47,875 bases of DNA from an uncultured Pseudanabaenaceae cyanobacterium (GTDB taxonomy: Bacteria > Cyanobacteriota > Cyanobacteriia > PCC-9006 > JAAUQQ01), in contig CALECT010000013.1 in NCBI GenBank assembly GCA_937949725.1, positions 1 through 47,875 on the forward strand, in the 5' to 3' direction. Positions 44,074-47,875 of the stretch are shown here, piece after piece. Positions within the stretch are counted from its first letter, which is position 1, and the number at the start of each line of letters is the position of its first letter. The position numbers and the translations under genes were made by a program. The notes below the pieces were generated by a model that was given only the letters and a program-made list of their open reading frames with translations, did not search any database and was not told the DNA's origin.

Positions 44074-44093
44074 GTAAATACTCATTGATTTAC
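44074..44093 (-). promoter_or_regulatory. Candidate operator in front of gap2
   Basis: GTAAAT at 44074-44079 and ATTTAC at 44088-44093 are exact complements with an 8-base spacer. The site lies 30-49 bases upstream of the gap2 GTG, overlapping where transcription would begin if TATAGT at 44102-44097 is the -10 box. LysR-type or similar dimeric regulators use inverted repeats of this geometry, so this could be a control site, but no factor is identified. Confidence 0.4.
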
Positions 44094-44431
44094 ATAACTA
44101 TATCTCATAAACGATCCCCCCACGCTCAAGAAGATCTCAAAACCTTTCAGGGGATCCAGTTAGCCCTTGGTCTCCACTGTATATATACAAAACTGGAGAG
44201 GCCATGGAAATGGAATCCCTTCTGTGTCGGATAAAATTTCCTGGGAAACAGTCTTTTCCTCAAGATGGACTCTGCTTGCTTTTATGAGCTTTGGTGCAGA
44301 GCTTCAAGCTTTTTCGTCGGTTTAACGGGCCGAGTCTGATTCGACTAAGTCCTAGATGGCCTGCATTAAGTCTCGCTTGCTTGCGGTCTTAGACCTTTGC
44401 TCTACTTTCGACTTCTGAGGTGAAAATCGCA

Positions 44432-44455
44432 TGTATATGACTGTGTATATGACTG
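44432..44455. repeat. Tandem duplicate of a 12-mer
   Basis: TGTATATGACTG occurs twice in a row (44432-44443 and 44444-44455) without mismatch. It sits near the middle of the gap2-murC interval. Function unknown; a regulatory direct repeat is possible. Confidence 0.6.
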
Positions 44456-44863
44456 TGGGCTAAAACTCAGATCTGACACTTTTGAACTGTGCCAATTCGA
44501 GGGTAATCCCCATCGTTGGATATTGGTTTACGCAGCGGTTCAGCTCTTGCCCTAGAAAATACCTTTTTAGAAATAGAAGAGATGCTCAACCACGAATCGC
44601 CTCTAGACGCAAGCGCTATTTCTTCTGATCGTGGAAGTTGTGCCTGGTTCGGCCTAGCTAACGGGCCGCTGACAAGCGCTTTTGGGAGCTCGTTTTTGAT
44701 GTTACGAATCATTTATTAGAGATTATCAATTGCTGATACTATGATGACGCCTGAAATATGGCATCCCCTAGTCAATCGTTGTGCCTTTCTCAAGGTTAGG
44801 CATTGCCCGATTGGACGGGGTAGTTCCCCCGGCTCTAGCTAATGTGGTGTGCGAGGAGTACAA

Positions 44864-46384
44864 ATGACGCAAGCTGTCGACTTTTCCGGCAAACCATTTC
44901 ATTTCATTGGAATTGGTGGTATCGGAATGTCCGCTTTGGCCCAGATTGTGGCGGAGAAGAAACTGCCTATTTCTGGTTCGGATGTTAGGCAGTCCCCTAT
45001 TACTAAGCGTTTGGAGTCGTTGGGGGCCCATGTCTTTTTAGGGCAGCGAGCGGAGAATCTTTATTATTTCCAGCCCTCTGTCAAAGCTCCTAAGTATGAG
45101 CAAGAAGAGATTCAGGGAAGTACAGCAACGCTGACGCAAACTGCGGTTGAACTCAAGCTTCAAGAGCTTGATCAGGACTACTTGCCCCAAGTTGTTTGTT
45201 CAACTGCAATTCACGCTGACAATGCGGAATACAGCGCCGCAAAGGCCATGGGATGTCCCATTTTCCACCGTTCGGATATTCTCGCGGCGCTAATTGAAAC
45301 TTGTGCTAAATCCATCGCTGTCGCTGGCACTCACGGTAAGACGACGACCAGCGGCATGATCAGTTATGTGATGACTGAGGCGGGGGCTGACCCTACGGTG
45401 GTGATTGGTGGGGAAGTGAAAGCTTTGGGCGGTAATGCCCGCTTGGGGAAAAGTGATTTTCTAGTGGCTGAGGCTGATGAGTCTGATGGCTCGTTGGTTA
45501 AGTTCTCTCCCCATGTGGGCGTGATTACCAACATGGAGTTGGATCACCCCGATCACTATGCAGATTTAGAGGCCGTTGTTGCGACTTTTCGACAATTTGC
45601 TGGACGTTGCGACTTGTTAGTCGGTTGTATTGATTGCGAAAATGTTCGCGATCGCATGAATTCCAACATTACTTACAGCTTGGATCGGAGCAGCGGTGCT
45701 GATTACGCTGTGGATGAAATTAATTACGCCGGGAGTGGCACCACCGCTCGTGTTTGGGAGAAAGGTGAGCTGCTGGGCGAGATATCTGTGGCTCTGCTGG
45801 GAGCGCACAACTTGAGTAATGCTTTGGCTGCTGTGGCAGTGGGCCGCTATGCAGGATTGTCATTTGAGGCGATTTCCAAGGCGATCTCTACTTACGAAGG
45901 GGCGTGCCGTCGGTTTGAATATCATGGTCATGCTAATGACGTTGTCTTTGTTGAAGACTACGCTCACCATCCCAGTGAGTTGCTCGCGACCTTAGGAGCT
46001 GCTCGCCTGCAAATTGAGACCGAAAGTACACGATTGCCGGTGTTGCCTAAGCGTATCGTGGCTGTATTTCAGCCCCACCGCTACAGCCGTACCCAAGCCT
46101 TGATGGAAGACTTTGCAGAATGTTTTAAGGATGCAGACGAAGTCATTATTTGCGATGTTTACAGCGCTGGTGAGAAGGACCCCGGTGGTCTAGCAGGTGG
46201 TCAACAGCTTGCTGATGCCATTTCTCGGCAGCATAAGAATGTATCCTATGGCGGTTCGTTGGAGGCAGTGGGCGATCGCCTACGAAAAATCTTGCGGCCC
46301 CATGACCTTGCTTTATTTTTAGGCGCGGGTAACCTAAATCAAGTTATTCCTGACTTGGTCGCATATTTTGATACGGCGAGTTAA
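44864..46384 (+). CDS. murC: UDP-N-acetylmuramate-L-alanine ligase
   Basis: MurC adds L-Ala to UDP-MurNAc, the first peptide step of peptidoglycan synthesis. The 506-residue protein starts with FHFIGIGGIGMSALA, has the ATP P-loop GTHGKTTTS (155-163), TNMELDHPDHY, the Mg-binding EADESDG, and the C-terminal DYAHHPSE and FQPHRYSRT motifs. The ATG at 44864 follows AGGAG by seven bases, better than a GTG five codons earlier. Residues about 66-106 form an insertion of around 40 residues between GQRAENL and LPQVVCSTAI that E. coli-type MurC does not have. It is 99 bases upstream of murB. Confidence 0.95.
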   Translation: MTQAVDFSGKPFHFIGIGGIGMSALAQIVAEKKLPISGSDVRQSPITKRLESLGAHVFLGQRAENLYYFQPSVKAPKYEQEEIQGSTATLTQTAVELKLQELDQDYLPQVVCSTAIHADNAEYSAAKAMGCPIFHRSDILAALIETCAKSIAVAGTHGKTTTSGMISYVMTEAGADPTVVIGGEVKALGGNARLGKSDFLVAEADESDGSLVKFSPHVGVITNMELDHPDHYADLEAVVATFRQFAGRCDLLVGCIDCENVRDRMNSNITYSLDRSSGADYAVDEINYAGSGTTARVWEKGELLGEISVALLGAHNLSNALAAVAVGRYAGLSFEAISKAISTYEGACRRFEYHGHANDVVFVEDYAHHPSELLATLGAARLQIETESTRLPVLPKRIVAVFQPHRYSRTQALMEDFAECFKDADEVIICDVYSAGEKDPGGLAGGQQLADAISRQHKNVSYGGSLEAVGDRLRKILRPHDLALFLGAGNLNQVIPDLVAYFDTAS

Positions 46385-46483
46385 TTAACAATTAACTAAG
46401 CTAAATCGACCGGAGCTGACCCTTGATGTTCCGTAGATCGCGATAGATAGGGATTCCCAACCTCTTTTAGTGACTGGACTCAA

Positions 46484-47416
46484 ATGCTTTCACTGCCCAC
46501 TCAGGAACGTCCGCCCGCTGTTGCCATGTGTGCTCCCCCCATTGTGCGCAGTGCTGTTAACCTTGCGCCTTACACTTCTTTTCGTGTGGGAGGCCAGGCC
46601 GAATGGTATGCCGAACCTCGAACAACTCACGATTTAGAAGCCTGCGTGTCTTGGGCTCAGTCTGAATCGTTGCCAATTACAGTGTTAGGCTCCGGTTCTA
46701 ATCTTTTGATTAGTGATGATGGCTTGCCCGGTCTTGTTATTTCCATGCGCTTTCTCAAGCGTTTTGTTGTAGATGAAGAAGAAGGCCAGGTTGAAGTGGC
46801 TGCGGGAACTCCACTGCCTGCATTGTCTCGCCGCTTGGCTCGTCGAGGCTGGCGAGGATTTGAATGGGCCGTTGGTATTCCTGGAACCATTGGTGGTGCG
46901 GTGGTGATGAATGCTGGTGCCCACGGTGGCTGTATGGCTGACTGCTTCTTGAATGCAAAGGTTTTAGGTCCAGATGGTATTGAGCTGTGGACGCCAGAGC
47001 AATTGCAATACAGCTATCGTCATTCTGCAATCCAGGGCAGTGACTACATCGTATTGAACGCGACTTTGCAAATGGCTCCTGGCTTTGACCCTGAGTTAGT
47101 GAAGCAGGAAACGAATCAGGCTCTGCGGGCTCGCAAGGCGACCCAGCCCTACGATCGCCCTAGTTGTGGCAGTGTCTTCCGCAATCCTGTGCCGGAGAGC
47201 GCGGGTCGCTTAATTGAGGAGCTGGGTCTTAAGGGCTACAGCATTGGGGGAGCGAAGGTGGCTGAGCGTCACGCTAATTTTATCCTCAATGCTGGGGATG
47301 CTAAAGCCCAGGATATTTTCCGCTTGATTCAGTTTGTTCAAAACACAGTTCAGGACCGCTTTGCTTTGGATCTCCATCCTGAGGTGAAGATGCTGGGTAA
47401 TTTTCAGCTCGCCTAG
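46484..47416 (+). CDS. murB: UDP-N-acetylenolpyruvoylglucosamine reductase
   Basis: MurB is an FAD enzyme that reduces enolpyruvyl-UDP-GlcNAc to UDP-MurNAc. The 310-residue protein has YTSFRVGGQAEWY near 30, the FAD-binding VLGSGSNLLISDDG (68-81) and GIPGTIGGAVVMNAGAHGG (131-149), and the proton donor Ser230 in SCGSVFRNP. The lack of the extra domain of E. coli-type I enzymes marks type II MurB. The first ATG (46484) is used; one at codon 15 (46526) is possible. It follows murC, as in many cyanobacteria, and precedes ybaB. Confidence 0.96.
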   Translation: MLSLPTQERPPAVAMCAPPIVRSAVNLAPYTSFRVGGQAEWYAEPRTTHDLEACVSWAQSESLPITVLGSGSNLLISDDGLPGLVISMRFLKRFVVDEEEGQVEVAAGTPLPALSRRLARRGWRGFEWAVGIPGTIGGAVVMNAGAHGGCMADCFLNAKVLGPDGIELWTPEQLQYSYRHSAIQGSDYIVLNATLQMAPGFDPELVKQETNQALRARKATQPYDRPSCGSVFRNPVPESAGRLIEELGLKGYSIGGAKVAERHANFILNAGDAKAQDIFRLIQFVQNTVQDRFALDLHPEVKMLGNFQLA

Positions 47417-47573
47417 GTAGGGCTTTCCCACCTTCGCGGTCGCGAAAATTCTTCTCGAAGAGTGATAGAGTGTGGTTGGCAAATTGGCACTCCATAAGGC
47501 TTTCTGCGGAATTGACCCCGTATGATTTGCTGGGGCTCGCCTGAATTCAAGATCAATTGAGACCCATAACAAT

Positions 47574-47875
47574 ATGAGCGGTAAAGGATTTGGTGGCGGC
47601 TTCGGCCTCGGTAAGATGAAGGAACTAACTGAGGCTTTCAAGAAGGCTCAGCAGGTTCAAGAGGGCGCGAAGGAACTCCAGGAAGAACTGGAGAAGATGG
47701 AGATTGAAGGTCAGGCAGGTGGCGGCATGGTGAAGGTTGTCCTTACAGGTAACCAGGAACCCATTCGCACTGAGATTACTGCTGAAGCCCTAAAAGAGGG
47801 TGAGGAAGTTCTCTCTGATCTCGTGACTGCTGCGATGAAAGAGGCTTACCAGAAGTCTACGGATACTATGCGTGG
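47574..47875 (+). CDS. YbaB/EbfC family nucleoid-associated protein (truncated by window end)
   Basis: Only the first 100 codons are in the window. The ATG at 47574 begins a Gly/Phe-rich start ([20 protein letters not shown]), then the helix [21 protein letters not shown] and the strand segment [15 protein letters not shown], which are YbaB/EbfC signatures. Such proteins are dimeric, bind DNA without strong specificity and may affect recombination or transcription. The Gly-rich extension before the helix is common in cyanobacterial homologues. A short perfect hairpin lies between murB and this gene (47433-47446), with no T run. Confidence 0.88.
   Translation, partial: MSGKGFGGGFGLGKMKELTEAFKKAQQVQEGAKELQEELEKMEIEGQAGGGMVKVVLTGNQEPIRTEITAEALKEGEEVLSDLVTAAMKEAYQKSTDTMR

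Larger units (their letters stand above)
44045..44863. other. Divergent intergenic region between gap2 and murC, with repeats
   Basis: About 820 bases. It holds the GTAAAT inverted repeat (44074-44093), a 12-base palindrome (44178-44189) and a perfect tandem 12-mer (44432-44455), besides promoters for gap2 and murC. A minus-strand TATAGT (44102-44097) is a possible gap2 -10 element. The 67-codon frame at 44516-44719 starts at TTG and has no family features, so I do not call it. Confidence 0.5.

Noticed and set aside
44516..44719. 67-codon plus-strand ORF between gap2 and murC
   Set aside because: TTG start without a ribosome site, no family features and no hydrophobic or domain pattern.

Overview
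The window is chromosomal DNA from a cyanobacterium. The evidence is mutually consistent: frequent HIP1 octamers (GCGATCGC, for example at 4469-4476 and 13327-13334), a SigA-type principal sigma factor with a Lys/Ala-rich N-terminus, a plastid-type Gap2 glyceraldehyde-3-phosphate dehydrogenase, a CYP38/TLP40-like lumenal cyclophilin, a DUF1400 alpha/beta hydrolase, and cyanobacteria-like gene orders (efp-accB, murC-murB, cbiD-guaA). The mid-range base composition and large intergenic regions would fit a Leptolyngbya/Synechococcales-like genome, but I cannot name a genus. I saw no tRNA or rRNA gene, no CRISPR array, no transposase, no prophage gene and no integration site.

Layout. 1-2817: the end of an unidentified gene with a strong terminator, a type IV pilin-like pseudopilin and a secreted DUF1400 hydrolase. 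2832-7145: obgE, a UgpC/MalK-like ABC ATPase with an unusual insertion, a cluster of short palindromes, and rpoD/sigA with an 840-bp leader. 7987-15665: lipA and an SGNH esterase as a pair, DoxX, a VTT/TVP38 membrane protein, a small His-rich protein, an MBL hydrolase facing an SDR-like reductase, and two membrane proteins, one of them an endonuclease/exonuclease/phosphatase enzyme. 16097-23644: a class V aminotransferase, a repeat-containing unknown, TerC, a GAF protein with a decayed GGDEF domain, a 50-residue membrane peptide gene and an MsbA-like exporter. 23881-33085: a small S4 protein, tpiA, folP, a DppC-like permease, a small membrane protein, a four-CBS protein, a second class V aminotransferase, cbiD and guaA. 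33216-44044: a DUF697 GTPase next to a conserved-looking unknown, murF, a DUF4344-like lipoprotein, accB, efp, the lumenal cyclophilin, thiL and gap2. 44864-47875: murC, murB and a truncated ybaB.

The genes are mostly housekeeping and are organised as singletons or short operons on alternating strands, often separated by clear bidirectional hairpin terminators. Functional themes are peptidoglycan precursor synthesis (murF, murC, murB), central carbon metabolism and photorespiration (tpiA, gap2, two aminotransferases), cofactors (lipA, folP, thiL, cbiD), and translation or transcription (efp, obgE, rpoD, guaA). I found no convincing novel multi-gene defence or mobile system. The best candidates for new biology are single proteins: the duplicated insertion in the ABC ATPase, the two-copy motif protein at 17448-18875, the paired GTPase and unknown at 33216-36288, the decayed GGDEF and HExxH enzymes, and the inverted repeat in front of gap2.
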